A stretch of DNA of 64,000 nucleotides from JAPOVO01 sp026708165 (GTDB lineage Bacteria > Chloroflexota > UBA11872 > VXNJ01). Below the pieces are notes generated by a model. That model was not told the DNA's origin and searched no databases. It saw only the letters and a program-made list of their open reading frames with translations. Position 1 is the first letter of the stretch. Each line of letters opens with the position of its first letter. The stretch lies in assembly GCA_965208775.1 (NCBI GenBank), contig OZ242360.1, forward strand, positions 62,001 to 126,000. Direction: 5' to 3'. This document shows, piece by piece, positions 9,796-18,797 of this stretch. The translations under genes were made by a program, and so were the position numbers.

Positions 9796-10441
9796 CTGTG
9801 GAGTCCTCAGGTGAGTCATCATTAGGAAGATAGCGCTCGACCAAGGCGTCGGCTGACTGCGATGCCTCGGCCACGCGTTTCAGACGCCGTCGAGCGGAAG
9901 CAACGAATTTGTCGTCGTTTATCAATTCCAGATTCGAATTCACATTCAGTTCACATATTCGCACCGCGCCGCGGGCCAGCGCCGCGCCGCCTACGGCATC
10001 GGCGACCAGGTTGGGATTGCCCAATTCGGCCGCGTCGGCTCCAAGACCGACCAGCTCCGCACAAAGCTCCGCGAGCTCCAGAGGAACTCGCGCCGCGGTT
10101 TCAGCGGACTGGGATATTGCCCGCCTACGACGCTCACGCCGCACTTGGGAGTCGCGCGGCAGTCGAAACGCGTCCATGACCTCCTGGAATACCTGGCTGT
10201 CGAGGTCGGCCAGCTCAATGGCGCGAGAGCGGATTTCTCGACATCTGTCGGACGCGTCTTGGAGTTGGTCCTGGTGACTGGCGTACTTCCGCCGCCCGAT
10301 CGCGAAGCTGCACGCCATCTGGACAATTGCGGCCCCGAGCGCGGCGGTCATCGCCGCCGCAGCACCGCCTCCCGGAGTAGACGACCTCGACGCGAGCGAA
10401 TCGAGAAACCCGTCGATGGTCGATCCGCTAATCTCAGTCAT
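9788..10441 (-). CDS. fchA: Methenyltetrahydrofolate cyclohydrolase, FchA/cyclodeaminase family
   Basis: A protein of 217 aa in the formiminotransferase-cyclodeaminase C-terminal family, which includes the stand-alone FchA cyclohydrolases. Family marks are SSTPGGGAAAAMTAALGAA near residue 20, IGRRKY, and GNPNLVADAVGGAALA near 142. The predicted reaction is 5,10-methenyl-THF to 10-formyl-THF, or formimino-THF deamination. The operon with folD and fhs, and the loss of cyclohydrolase residues in that FolD, favour the cyclohydrolase role. The C-terminus ends in an acidic, probably disordered tail that overlaps folD by 8 bp. It is divergent from miaA across about 225 bp, which should hold both promoters. 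Confidence 0.88.
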   Translation of the reverse strand: MTEISGSTIDGFLDSLASRSSTPGGGAAAAMTAALGAAIVQMACSFAIGRRKYASHQDQLQDASDRCREIRSRAIELADLDSQVFQEVMDAFRLPRDSQVRRERRRRAISQSAETAARVPLELAELCAELVGLGADAAELGNPNLVADAVGGAALARGAVRICELNVNSNLELINDDKFVASARRRLKRVAEASQSADALVERYLPNDDSPEDSTDD

Positions 10442-10666
10442 CGCTCAACAGCCATCCGCTAAGCCCCCGCTCACGAGAGTATGAACGGCAAGCCGCAAGT
10501 CACCGCACCACCGCGAACACATAGTCGGAAATGAGTCATCGCCTGGAACAATCCGGCCGCTACCGCCGAATCCGCGTACCCGCGGAACCGACCGGCGCGG
10601 CGGCAATTTTATCAGCGACCTCGATCACGTCCGTCCAGACAAGCGGTTTCTCCGAGGCTGATTGAC

Positions 10667-11608
10667 TTGCAACTCAAACCTCCGCTGATCGATTCCCCGC
10701 TTATCTGCATAGTCGGACCTACCGCCGCCGGCAAGACTGATTTGGCCGCAGTGGTCGCACCGCATTTCAATGGCGAGGTTGTGGCAGCCGATTCCAGGCA
10801 AATCTATCGCGGCATGGACATCGGCACGTCCAAGCCGACTGCGTCGGAGCAGAAACGCGTCAGACACCACATGATCGACATGGCCGATCCATTCGACGAG
10901 TTTTCGGTCGTGAGCTATCGGCGCGGTGCGCTGGAAGCTATCAAGGAGATCGAATCGCGTGGGAGAATTCCGTTCTTGGTGGGAGGCACGGGGCAGTACG
11001 TCGAGGCGCTTACACGCGGCGTCTCGCCGGCCCCGACCAACGCGGAAATTCGTCGAAAGCTCGAAGACGATCTTGCCCGGCACGGCATAGATGAGCTGGC
11101 GGCACGACTGCGGAGTCTTGACCCTTTGGCGGCGGGAACCATCGATCTTAAGAATCCGCGCCGAGTCCTGCGCGCGATTGAGGTAAAGCTGGCCACAGGC
11201 AATTCCATTCGGGAATTGGAAGAGCGGGGCAGCCCGGCCCGGCGGGCGCTCGTCGTGGGGCTCCGTCTGTCCCGGGTCGAGCTTGCCGAGCGGGTCCTGA
11301 ATCGGACCGATGACATGATTGCAAGAGGTCTAGTGGACGAGGCCCGGCGCCTTTGGTCAGGTGGTTATGCGGGAAACTCTGTTGCGAGCAGGACAATTGG
11401 CTACCGCCAAGCCTTCGATTACCTGTTTGGCCGCTGTACTCTGGCCGAAGCCCGGGAAGCGACGGCCGTCGCGACCACGCAATACGCCCGCAGGCAGATG
11501 ACGTGGTTCCGCAATCGCGAGAGCGTCGAATGGTTTCCGCGAGGTCCGGACACGGTGGACAGGGTCTCGCGCCGAATCCGTGAGTTCCTCGCCGGCGCGG
11601 GCGAGTAG
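10667..11608 (+). CDS. miaA: tRNA dimethylallyltransferase
   Basis: MiaA, 313 aa, transfers a dimethylallyl group to A37 of tRNAs that read UNN codons. The P-loop GPTAAGKTDLA lies near residue 17, followed by DSRQIYRGMDIGTSKP and HHMIDMADPFDEFSV, both strongly conserved. GGTGQYVEAL and the late TRQYARRQMTWFR-type segment (here TTQYARRQMTWFRNR) complete the match. The substrate DMAPP comes from the MEP pathway, whose dxr and ispG are in this window. The start is TTG at 10667; a weak GAGG lies about 10 bases upstream. No in-frame ATG gives a better N-terminus. dapF follows after about 110 bp. Confidence 0.95.
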   Translation: MQLKPPLIDSPLICIVGPTAAGKTDLAAVVAPHFNGEVVAADSRQIYRGMDIGTSKPTASEQKRVRHHMIDMADPFDEFSVVSYRRGALEAIKEIESRGRIPFLVGGTGQYVEALTRGVSPAPTNAEIRRKLEDDLARHGIDELAARLRSLDPLAAGTIDLKNPRRVLRAIEVKLATGNSIRELEERGSPARRALVVGLRLSRVELAERVLNRTDDMIARGLVDEARRLWSGGYAGNSVASRTIGYRQAFDYLFGRCTLAEAREATAVATTQYARRQMTWFRNRESVEWFPRGPDTVDRVSRRIREFLAGAGE

Positions 11609-11721
11609 CCGCACTACCGAGACTATCTCGTTTTGTACCCTATAGTTGAGTTGCCGACCGCTTCGTAAGAGCGGGCGCGCATATACGTTCGAGAAAACGG
11701 GGAGTGTTGACGGCCGGACCG

Positions 11722-12582
11722 ATGGACTTCAGCAAAATGCACGGCGCGGGCAACGACTTCGTCATGGTCGATGCTCGAAGAGAATCATCGGCGGACTGGA
11801 GCCGACTGGCAGTCGACGTGTGCGACCGGCACTTCGGCATAGGCGCCGATGGACTCATTCTCATCGACGGCGACAACGACCGCGGCCTCGAAATGAAAAT
11901 GTACAACCCCGACGGCTCGATGGGCGAGATGTGCGGTAACGGGATTCGCTGCTTCGCCCGCTTCCTCCACGAGCGCGGAGAAATCGGCGAGGAGAAGACC
12001 GGCGTATTGACCGGCGCCGGCCCGCGCTGGATTCGCGTGGCCGAAGCCGGACCGGATGGCTATCGCGTAACGGTTGGAATGGGCGTGCCCGAGTTCGACC
12101 CGGCCTTGATTCCCATCGACTTGCCAGGCGACCGAATCGTAGATCGCGCGCTGTCAGTCGACGGCGCTGAGCTTTCGATCACGGCCTTGTCGATGGGCAA
12201 TCCTCACGCTGTTGCCTTCGTTGAAGACGTGGAGTCGTTCGACCTGGAGAACATCGGTCCGAGGGTGGAAAACCACCCCGTCTTTCCCCAACGCGTCAAC
12301 TTCGAAATTTGCCAGGTAGTCGGTCCCCAAGACCTCAGGATGCGCGTATGGGAGCGCGGCGCCGGCATCACGCTCGCCTGCGGATCGGGCGCCTCGGCGA
12401 CGGCGGCGGCCGCCGTTGTTACGGGACGCGCCGACCCTGGGGCAATCGAGCTTCAAGTCGACGGCGGCGCTCTGGAGCTGGAATGGCGGGGCGAAGGAAG
12501 CGAAGTGATTATGACCGGCCCCGCTGAGCGCGTGTTCGAAGGCCAGTTGCACGCGACTTCGATCTACCAAGCCGTAAGCTGA
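11722..12582 (+). CDS. dapF: Diaminopimelate epimerase
   Basis: DapF, 286 aa, interconverts LL- and meso-diaminopimelate for lysine and possibly peptidoglycan synthesis. Both catalytic cysteines are visible: MCGNGIRC near residue 73 and ACGSGASAT near 220. The N-terminus MDFSKMHGAGNDF is the classical DapF start, so ATG 11722 is used, although the best purine-rich element (GGGGAG at 11699-11704) is 17 bases away. A GTG at 11704 is an alternative that would add six residues. The next gene is a DapL-like aminotransferase, which points to the direct aminotransferase route: tetrahydrodipicolinate to LL-DAP, then epimerisation by DapF. Confidence 0.95.
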   Translation: MDFSKMHGAGNDFVMVDARRESSADWSRLAVDVCDRHFGIGADGLILIDGDNDRGLEMKMYNPDGSMGEMCGNGIRCFARFLHERGEIGEEKTGVLTGAGPRWIRVAEAGPDGYRVTVGMGVPEFDPALIPIDLPGDRIVDRALSVDGAELSITALSMGNPHAVAFVEDVESFDLENIGPRVENHPVFPQRVNFEICQVVGPQDLRMRVWERGAGITLACGSGASATAAAAVVTGRADPGAIELQVDGGALELEWRGEGSEVIMTGPAERVFEGQLHATSIYQAVS

Positions 12583-12617
12583 TCAAGCGGTCTCCGCAAA
12601 ACCACAGGATAGACACG

Positions 12618-13793
12618 ATGAAAGCAACCCCCGAAATAAAGCTCGCCGACAGGATCGAAGAGCTGCCCCCATATCTTTTCGCCCGTCTTGACAAGCTGCG
12701 GGATGAGAAGGCCGCCTCCGGAGTTGACGTAATTACCCTGGCCAAGGGAGATCCAGACCTTCCGACGCCGCAGGCGGTAATCGACAGGCTCTACGCCGGG
12801 GCCCAGGACCCATCCACTCATCAGTACTGCGAGGATGGCCTTGACACGTTTCGAGAGGCGATTTCCGGCTGGTACGCGCGGCGGTTTGGCGTAGACCTCG
12901 ATCCCGGCAGCCAGTTGGTGCCGCTAATCGGCTCCAAAGAGGGCATAGCCCACATGCCGCTGGCGCTGGTCAATCCGGGCGACTTCGCGCTGGTGCCTGA
13001 TCCCGGGTATCCCGTATACAGCATTGGCGCGAACCTTGTAGGTGGCCAGGTCCACTTCATGCCGCTAAAAGCGGAGCTGGCGTGGATGCCGGACCTCGAT
13101 GCTATCCCGGCGGACGTGCTGGACAAGGCGAAGGCCATCTGGCTTTGCTATCCCAATAATCCGACTTCCGCCATTGCCGAACCCGACTTCTATGAGCGGG
13201 TCGTCGAGTTCGGTCTTCAACATGGCCTGGCCGTATGTCAGGATGCCGCCTATTCGGAGGTGACTTTCGACGGTTACCGGGCGCCCAGCATTCTGGAAGT
13301 GCCAGGCGCCGACGAATGCGCGATCGAGTTCCACTCGCTTTCGAAGACGTACAACATGACCGGCTGGCGGATAGGCTGGGCAGCGGGCAACGCCCGGCTC
13401 GTCGAGGCGCTTTACCGAGTGAAGAGCAACATGGACTCCGGCATATTCGCCGCCGTCCAGGAGGCGGCGATCGAAGCGATCGAACTGCCACAGTCCTGGA
13501 TCGATGATCGAAACGCGATCTACGAGCGGAGACGCGATCAGGTGGTCGATATCCTGCGGAATATGGGCCTGGAGCCGGAAGTTCCGAAAGCCAGCCTCTA
13601 CGTCTGGACCCCGGTACCGTCCGGCTACGATTCGAGCGAGTTCGCGGCGAAGGCGATTAACGAGGCGGGGGTGATAGTGACGCCGGGTCTGGGATTCGGG
13701 CCGAGCGGCGACACACATTTCCGCATTTCGCTGACCACTCCCGACGACCGCCTCACGGAAGGGCTAGAGAGGCTCGCGAAGCTACAGCTCTAG
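12618..13793 (+). CDS. dapL: Class I/II aminotransferase, probable LL-diaminopimelate aminotransferase
   Basis: A PLP-dependent fold-type I aminotransferase of 391 aa. Key segments are YPNNPTSAIAE (PLP site), DAAYSEVTFDG, and the Schiff-base lysine in SLSKTYNMTGWRIGW. The N-terminal IEELPPYLFARLDKL and the GDPDLPTP motif resemble DapL of the DapL2 type found in Chloroflexota and other phyla. The gene lies 35 bp after dapF, which supports a role in the one-step conversion of tetrahydrodipicolinate to LL-DAP. Related enzymes in this fold include aspartate and alanine aminotransferases, so substrate assignment rests largely on the neighbourhood. A clean ATG start is used. Confidence 0.82.
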   Translation: MKATPEIKLADRIEELPPYLFARLDKLRDEKAASGVDVITLAKGDPDLPTPQAVIDRLYAGAQDPSTHQYCEDGLDTFREAISGWYARRFGVDLDPGSQLVPLIGSKEGIAHMPLALVNPGDFALVPDPGYPVYSIGANLVGGQVHFMPLKAELAWMPDLDAIPADVLDKAKAIWLCYPNNPTSAIAEPDFYERVVEFGLQHGLAVCQDAAYSEVTFDGYRAPSILEVPGADECAIEFHSLSKTYNMTGWRIGWAAGNARLVEALYRVKSNMDSGIFAAVQEAAIEAIELPQSWIDDRNAIYERRRDQVVDILRNMGLEPEVPKASLYVWTPVPSGYDSSEFAAKAINEAGVIVTPGLGFGPSGDTHFRISLTTPDDRLTEGLERLAKLQL

Positions 13794-13920
13794 AGCCGCA
13801 GCGTCCGCCGAAACCCGCAAAGACGGGCAAGGCGATGCCAGGCGTGAATCGGTCTATCTCGTAGGACTCGACTTCAAAGAGCGGGACCCGGCGTGGCCGC
13901 CTTCCGTTTCGCTAGCCGAG

Positions 13921-15099
13921 TTGGAGACGTTGCTGGACACGGTGGGCGCCAGTTCGCGCCGGGCGCGCACGCTGCAAGTCCGCAAGATCAATCCCGCGAC
14001 CCTGATAGGGCGCGGTCAGGCCGAAAACATCGCGGTGGAGGTTGCGCAGCTCGACTGCGACGCCGTCGTATTCGATTCGGACCTCAAGCCCCGCCAGCAG
14101 CGAAACCTGGAAAAGGCCATCGGAGTGAAGATCGTAGACCGCACGGCGCTGATACTCGACGTATTTGCGCATCGCGCAACGACCGCCGAAGGCAAATTAC
14201 AGGTCGAACGGGCCCAGATCGAGTATCTGCTCCCCAGGCTTTCCGATTTGTGGGTCGAGTTCTCCCGGACCGGCGGTGGAATCGGGACGCGGGGTCCCGG
14301 CGAGACCCAGATCGAGGTCGATCGGCAGCAGCTACGCGCGCGGCTCGCCGAGATTGACAGGCGGCTCGAACACGTGCGAAGCCGCAGATCTCTCATTCGG
14401 GAGTCCCGCAAGAAGAAGGACCTGCCCACGGTGGCCATCGTCGGCTACACGAACGCCGGCAAATCGAGCCTGCTGAACGCCTTGAGCGAAGGAGGAGCCT
14501 ACGTCGAGGACAAGCTGTTCGCGACGCTCGACCCGCTAACCCGCCGAGTCGATCTCCCCGATTCGCGAGCTGTCTTGGCGATAGACACCGTGGGCTTCAT
14601 GCAGCGTCTGCCCACGCGGCTGATAGCGGCGTTTCGCGCGACTCTGGAGGAGATTCGAGAAGCCGATCTTCTGCTTCACGTCGTCGACCTGAGCGCGCCA
14701 AACATTCCGGGCCAGATTCTGTGCGTGGAGGAAACGCTCGAAGAGCTAGAGGTGTCTGGCAAACCGGTCATTACGGTTCTCAACAAAGTCGATCTCGTGG
14801 GCCGTCCCGGTGAAGTAGTTACTCCGGACGCTGTCGTGGTTTCAACGAAAACGGACGTAGGCCTCGACGACTTGCGCAGTCAGATCGCCGCCCGGATCTT
14901 TCGGGATATGCGCGACGTGACCGTCGCGATACCCTTCAGCCAAGGACGGCTCGTAGACCTGTTTCACAGGGAAGGGACTGTCGAAAACGTCGAATACGAT
15001 CCAGAGGGTACGGTCATCAAGGGCGCTATTCCAACGCGTCTGGAAGCCCAATTCAGAGAATTCGAACTGACCGGGAACCGGCGGTCAGGCGGCCGTTAG
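13921..15099 (+). CDS. hflX: GTPase HflX (true 5' end uncertain)
   Basis: HflX is a ribosome-associated GTPase that splits stalled ribosomes under stress. The protein has the N-terminal domain (KINPATLIGRGQAENI), the glycine-rich linker SRTGGGIGTRGPGETQ, and a G domain with GYTNAGKSSLLNAL (G1), DTVGFMQRLP (G3) and NKVD (G4). The listed TTG start gives 392 aa. However, the same frame is open back to 13768 and encodes clearly HflX-like sequence (VYLVGLDFKERDPAWPP from about 13849). There is no ATG, GTG or TTG in that stretch. An ATG at 13834 lies in another frame that stops after nine codons. A single-base indel, sequencing error or non-standard start could explain this. Confidence 0.9.
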   Translation: METLLDTVGASSRRARTLQVRKINPATLIGRGQAENIAVEVAQLDCDAVVFDSDLKPRQQRNLEKAIGVKIVDRTALILDVFAHRATTAEGKLQVERAQIEYLLPRLSDLWVEFSRTGGGIGTRGPGETQIEVDRQQLRARLAEIDRRLEHVRSRRSLIRESRKKKDLPTVAIVGYTNAGKSSLLNALSEGGAYVEDKLFATLDPLTRRVDLPDSRAVLAIDTVGFMQRLPTRLIAAFRATLEEIREADLLLHVVDLSAPNIPGQILCVEETLEELEVSGKPVITVLNKVDLVGRPGEVVTPDAVVVSTKTDVGLDDLRSQIAARIFRDMRDVTVAIPFSQGRLVDLFHREGTVENVEYDPEGTVIKGAIPTRLEAQFREFELTGNRRSGGR

Positions 15100-15113
15100 A
15101 AAAATTCCGACGG

Positions 15114-15136
15114 TCCATTCAATCGCCCCGAATGGA
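15114..15136. terminator. Possible bidirectional hairpin between convergent genes
   Basis: A 7-bp perfect inverted repeat (TCCATTC / GAATGGA) with a 9-base loop lies between the convergent hflX and GDYXXLXY genes. A run of five A residues lies just upstream on +, which is a T run for the - strand transcript. It could act as a terminator, mainly for the - strand. The stem is short, so confidence is low. Confidence 0.3.
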
Positions 15137-15162
15137 AGCGTCCCTCTAATTCCGCTTGACGT

Positions 15163-15591
15163 CTAACGCGTCTCGAAACGGCGTCCGTCAGCGGTGACTA
15201 CGGCGACGGCGCGCATCCTTCCGTCAGGCGCGCGCCGCACTTCCACCTTTACCGGCCCATCTCGCAGCGCGGCTTCGATCTGACGCGCGTCATCCTCCGG
15301 CGCCAGGAACCTCACTGTGGTGTGGCCGTCGGGTTCTGAAGGATCGTCTATCAGAAGATCGACATACGCGCCGCGAAGCGGCTCAATAGGGTCGACCGGC
15401 GTCGCTTCGAACTCTTGAATCGGGTATGTACTCCACTCCGACTCGCTCGCCTGCCCCACAGCGATGACGCCCCCGATTCCCACCAGGACCATGATCGGAG
15501 GTATCAGGACGCGGGGTCCTCTTAGCCATACGCGCCTAATACGGGCGCTCAATCCGGCGGCGATTTCTCTAGGGCGCAAAGGCAGATTCAA
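15163..15591 (-). CDS. GDYXXLXY-domain-like membrane-anchored protein
   Basis: A 142-aa protein with one N-terminal transmembrane helix (about residues 28-46, GPRVLIPPIMVLVGIGGVIA) and an extracytoplasmic domain. The segment PVDPIEPLRGAYVDLLID resembles the DPRDPLRGDYVXLXY signature of the GDYXXLXY family. The Asp is replaced by Ala and the last Tyr by Ile. Such proteins are usually encoded next to DUF2157/DUF4401 membrane proteins, as here: the start overlaps the end of the DUF2157 gene by 4 bp (ATGA). The biochemical role of the family is unknown. The assignment depends on the motif plus the neighbour. Confidence 0.65.
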   Translation of the reverse strand: MNLPLRPREIAAGLSARIRRVWLRGPRVLIPPIMVLVGIGGVIAVGQASESEWSTYPIQEFEATPVDPIEPLRGAYVDLLIDDPSEPDGHTTVRFLAPEDDARQIEAALRDGPVKVEVRRAPDGRMRAVAVVTADGRRFETR

Positions 15592-17321
15592 CCCCGTTCC
15601 GGATCTGCGCCGGGAGGCGGGCCGTCATCTGAACGCGCGGCGCCGTGGGATCGAGGCTTGAGCCACTGTCTTGCAACCGCAGCAAGCAGCAAGCCCGCTA
15701 TCGCCGCAAAGGTTAGACCCCTGACGAGCAGGTCTTCCGGCTGAGCAAAGAGCTGTATCGCCAGCACGACAGCCACGAGACCAGCGATTCCCCAAACCAC
15801 GTGCGAATAACGCCCTTCCAGTTGCCGCGCGCGCTCGGCGAGGATCGCCACGATCCAGACCACTCCGCCCGCTCCGACCGCCCACGCAACCGCGCTTTCA
15901 GCGCCAGTTCCCGCGTCGATCTGGCCGATCAGACGAGCCGCCGGAATCCACAGGGTGGCGACTATGCCGCCAGCCGCCAGCGCCGCGCCCGGGGTCAGCG
16001 ACCATCGCAAGCGGGTATCCGCGGCCTGCTTCATATCGGCCAGCAGGACCCGATCCGTGATCAACCAGGCGACCGCAATCACCGCAACACCGATCGCCAA
16101 CAAAACTCCATCAACTACCGTCGCCTGCCCCGAGTAGCCGCTTGACGAGATCCCCGATTCAGGGGATCGCAAATAGTCCACGGCAAGGAATCCATGAACA
16201 TAGGCGCCCACAACACCGAACGCGTAGATACCCCAGCGGACTACCTCTCTCGACGCCGTCATACGACCGTGGATGCGTTCGGTCAGATTCAAGACCGCGA
16301 CGGTGGCCATCGCCGTGAGCGATGCGGCAATCCACGCGTTTGCCTCGAAAAGAGCGTCTTCGACGGTGGAATCGCCAACGTCGACCAACTCAACCCAAAT
16401 GTTCGCCCAGAGCAGCGCTATGGCCGATGCGAGCGTCGCCATGAACGCCAGAATCCACGTCGGTCTAGGCCGGACTCGGAACCGGACGAAGACAAGCGCC
16501 ACCGCGACCACCGCTCCGGTCACGCCCGCCGCGGTCAGAGCGATTACGTCAGGATCGTCCGGCGTCGTGACCGCCGCGACGAGTCCGCCGGCGAGCAATA
16601 TTCCCGCCAAAATCGCAAATACCGGCGTCCACCAGCCGCACGCGCGAACGGCGAGCGCCAGACCCGCCGCAAATGCGGACCAAGCGCTAATTTCAATGCC
16701 GCCCACATTGTCAGGGGGCGCGACGTAGCCGAGCCAGCCGATACCAACGCCCGCGAAACACGCCCAGACCAAGGCGGCAACAGCGTGATTGCGACGAGCC
16801 TCGACGTACAACCCCGCTGGAATGAACGCGATAGAGAGGTTCTTCAGCCAATCGCCGGTTGATTCCTGCAGATGCTGCGACGTGATAGCCGCCACGCCAA
16901 CGACTCCAGCCACCGCTGCCGCGTCCAATACCTGACTGATCAAACGGCGGCGGCCGGGCCGGTCGACGAGCGACGCGGCCACGCTGGCCGCCAGAGCGGC
17001 GCCCGCCGACAGCGCCACGCGTTGCCAGTAGCTCAGCAAGTCCCAGTTGGCCGCGACGACCAGCAGGATGCCGGCAGAAAGTAGCGCCAAGGCGGCTATC
17101 GTGACCAGAACCCGAATGGACAGCGCCGCCGCGATTTGGGAGCGCTCGGGGATTGCGATATCGAGACCATAACGGGCGCCGATTTCCGCCCGCTGCCTGG
17201 CTGAGATCATCCCCGCCTCAACCCACTCGTCAGACTCCTGAAGGAGCCAATCGCGCACGTCGGCTTCTGGGGTCTCCCTAGTCACCGGAGTCCGATTCCC
17301 GCTCCGAAGGGACCGTGTCAC
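15588..17321 (-). CDS. DUF2157 multi-pass membrane protein
   Basis: A 577-aa protein with a soluble N-terminal region (about residues 1-68; it contains WLLQESDEWVEAGMISARQRAEI, which fits the DUF2157 helical start) followed by about 14 hydrophobic segments. The pattern VVAANWDLLSYWQRVALSAG is the ANW signature commonly seen in DUF2157/DUF4401. No enzymatic residues are apparent. It is encoded 12 bp after the tyrosine recombinase and overlaps the GDYXXLXY gene, so the two membrane genes are likely co-translated. The start is GTG at 17321; a GTG at 17285 is an alternative. The function is unknown. Confidence 0.75.
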   Translation of the reverse strand: MTRSLRSGNRTPVTRETPEADVRDWLLQESDEWVEAGMISARQRAEIGARYGLDIAIPERSQIAAALSIRVLVTIAALALLSAGILLVVAANWDLLSYWQRVALSAGAALAASVAASLVDRPGRRRLISQVLDAAAVAGVVGVAAITSQHLQESTGDWLKNLSIAFIPAGLYVEARRNHAVAALVWACFAGVGIGWLGYVAPPDNVGGIEISAWSAFAAGLALAVRACGWWTPVFAILAGILLAGGLVAAVTTPDDPDVIALTAAGVTGAVVAVALVFVRFRVRPRPTWILAFMATLASAIALLWANIWVELVDVGDSTVEDALFEANAWIAASLTAMATVAVLNLTERIHGRMTASREVVRWGIYAFGVVGAYVHGFLAVDYLRSPESGISSSGYSGQATVVDGVLLAIGVAVIAVAWLITDRVLLADMKQAADTRLRWSLTPGAALAAGGIVATLWIPAARLIGQIDAGTGAESAVAWAVGAGGVVWIVAILAERARQLEGRYSHVVWGIAGLVAVVLAIQLFAQPEDLLVRGLTFAAIAGLLLAAVARQWLKPRSHGAARSDDGPPPGADPERG

Positions 17322-17333
17322 CGTCCGATCGGT

Positions 17334-18356
17334 TCAAACTCCGTCAATCCTTCGGCGGCCCAGCCGCTCGGCGGCCTCGCTGGCCGACAGGCTGTACGCG
17401 CGAAACGCCTCGCGCAGCTTGGCAACTTCGTAGTGAGCGTAAATGAGCTTGGTAGTCGCCGGGGAAGCATGACCGAGAAGGTCCTGGACTTCCGACAGGC
17501 TCGCGCCGCGATTGAGTAAAGTAGTCGCCTTGAAATGGCGAAAATCGTGGGTGGAAGCGTCGACCCCGGCGGCCTCGGCGTACCGTCTGACCACGGACCA
17601 TAGAGTCTGCGATGAGATTCTCAGGTTTTCGCCGCCTCGTCCCGGATTCTTTGCAACGCCGTGGTGCTTTATGAATAGCGGCGCGAACGAATCATTTCGC
17701 TCGTCGAGATAGCGCCGGATCCGCCACAGGGTCTCGTCGTCGAAAAAGACGACTCGTTCCTTGCCACCCTTGCCGCGGATTATGGCTTCGCTGGAGCGCC
17801 CGTCGGAGACATCACGCCGATTGAGCGAAACGATCTCCTGCCGCCTCATGCCCGTGCAAAACGCAGTGTTCAAAAGCGCCGCGTCACGCAATGTTCGCAG
17901 CCGGATGTCTCGGTTTCCGTCCCCGGCCTTGGGAAGCGGGGCGTTATTGGCAAAGTCGACGATCAAAGCGAGGTTCTGGTCGATCCGAGGAGCCTTGTAC
18001 GTCGTGCTCGACGCGACCGCCCTTACTTGCTCGGTCGATCTCTCAAGGGAAATCTGCGGGGCCAGGTCGTGCCGGGCAAGGTACCGTAAAACCGACCTGG
18101 CGGCGGACATGTGCGTATTGATCGTCGAGGTCGCGTCACGGCCGTAACGGTCGGCCAGCCACAGATAGAACTGCTCCAGGCAGTCGGACGGAAGCCGGTC
18201 GGTGGTTACGTCAGAAGGATCGACGCCCGAATCTTCGAGAAACGTTGCGAACGTTCGCAATCCCATCGCATACGTCGTGCGCGTGTTGGGCGACTTGGCG
18301 CGAAAGCTCAAACGGACGTCTTCGAGCGCGCGTCTCAGGGTTGGATATCGGGCCAA
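17334..18356 (-). CDS. Tyrosine recombinase, XerC/XerD-like
   Basis: A site-specific tyrosine recombinase of 340 aa. The N-terminal SAM-like core-binding domain covers about residues 5-95, with the catalytic domain after it. The catalytic set is complete: Arg in CTGMRRQEIV (near 171), Lys in GKGGKER (near 199), His-X2-Arg in THDFRHFK (270/273), His in LLGHAS (296) and the nucleophile in IYAHYE (Tyr306). The length exceeds XerC/XerD (about 300 aa) because of a short C-terminal extension. The TTG start has GGAG ten bases upstream. No second recombinase is adjacent. It may be the chromosomal Xer or act on the XerD-arm-like motifs nearby, one of which is 46 bp upstream of its start. That link is inference. 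Confidence 0.88.
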   Translation of the reverse strand: MARYPTLRRALEDVRLSFRAKSPNTRTTYAMGLRTFATFLEDSGVDPSDVTTDRLPSDCLEQFYLWLADRYGRDATSTINTHMSAARSVLRYLARHDLAPQISLERSTEQVRAVASSTTYKAPRIDQNLALIVDFANNAPLPKAGDGNRDIRLRTLRDAALLNTAFCTGMRRQEIVSLNRRDVSDGRSSEAIIRGKGGKERVVFFDDETLWRIRRYLDERNDSFAPLFIKHHGVAKNPGRGGENLRISSQTLWSVVRRYAEAAGVDASTHDFRHFKATTLLNRGASLSEVQDLLGHASPATTKLIYAHYEVAKLREAFRAYSLSASEAAERLGRRRIDGV

Positions 18357-18401
18357 GAGTCGTACTCTCCGACTCGTTCATGTTCAGTGATGCAAAGTCC
18401 A

Positions 18402-18412
18402 TCTTGACATAA
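18402..18412 (-). repeat. XerD-arm-like motif, copy 1
   Basis: On the - strand this reads TTATGTCAAGA. It matches the XerD-binding arm of dif sites (E. coli TTATGTTAAAT, B. subtilis TTATGTAAACT) at the conserved positions. It lies 46 bp upstream of the tyrosine recombinase start. No recognisable XerC arm is found across a 6-8 bp spacer. Confidence 0.5.
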
Positions 18413-18578
18413 AACCAGCGCCTAAGGAACCCCCGGGCACTGGTGCAGGACGTCGATGATTGTGATTCGGAGCGGAGCGTGGAATCTTATGCCCCGCAAT
18501 TGAACCGCAGGTTTTTCGTCACCGGCTCGGAGTATGTGCGATTGAAGTCAAGCCTAGTTGATGGTGCGGGCACGTGTG

Positions 18579-18599
18579 ATGCCCGCCTGCGGCGGGCAT
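18579..18599. repeat. GC-rich hairpin
   Basis: A perfect 9-bp stem (ATGCCCGCC / GGCGGGCAT) with loop TGC. It lies in non-coding DNA between the recombinase and the YugP-like gene, both of which are transcribed away from or towards it on -. It has no T-run, so it looks more like a REP-type palindrome than a terminator. Confidence 0.6.
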
Positions 18600-18797
18600 T
18601 TGTCAATCGGGTCATTCGGGCGGGGGCGAATCGGGTGAGTTCGGTAGAAACGTGGAAATTACCCTGTGGTCAGTGGAAAAAGGGGTATTTAACGATGGCC
18701 GAAACGGAGTGCAAAAAGCGCCATTTTGGGTTCGATTTCACGTGTCGGACGGGATTGACGGCTCCGATCAACCGATCGGGCAGGGCCGGCGGAGGGA

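Noticed and set aside
18402..18412. CTTGACATAA as a -35 promoter box (TTGACA)
   Set aside because: None of the five copies has a -10-like hexamer 16-18 bp downstream, and several would point away from any gene.
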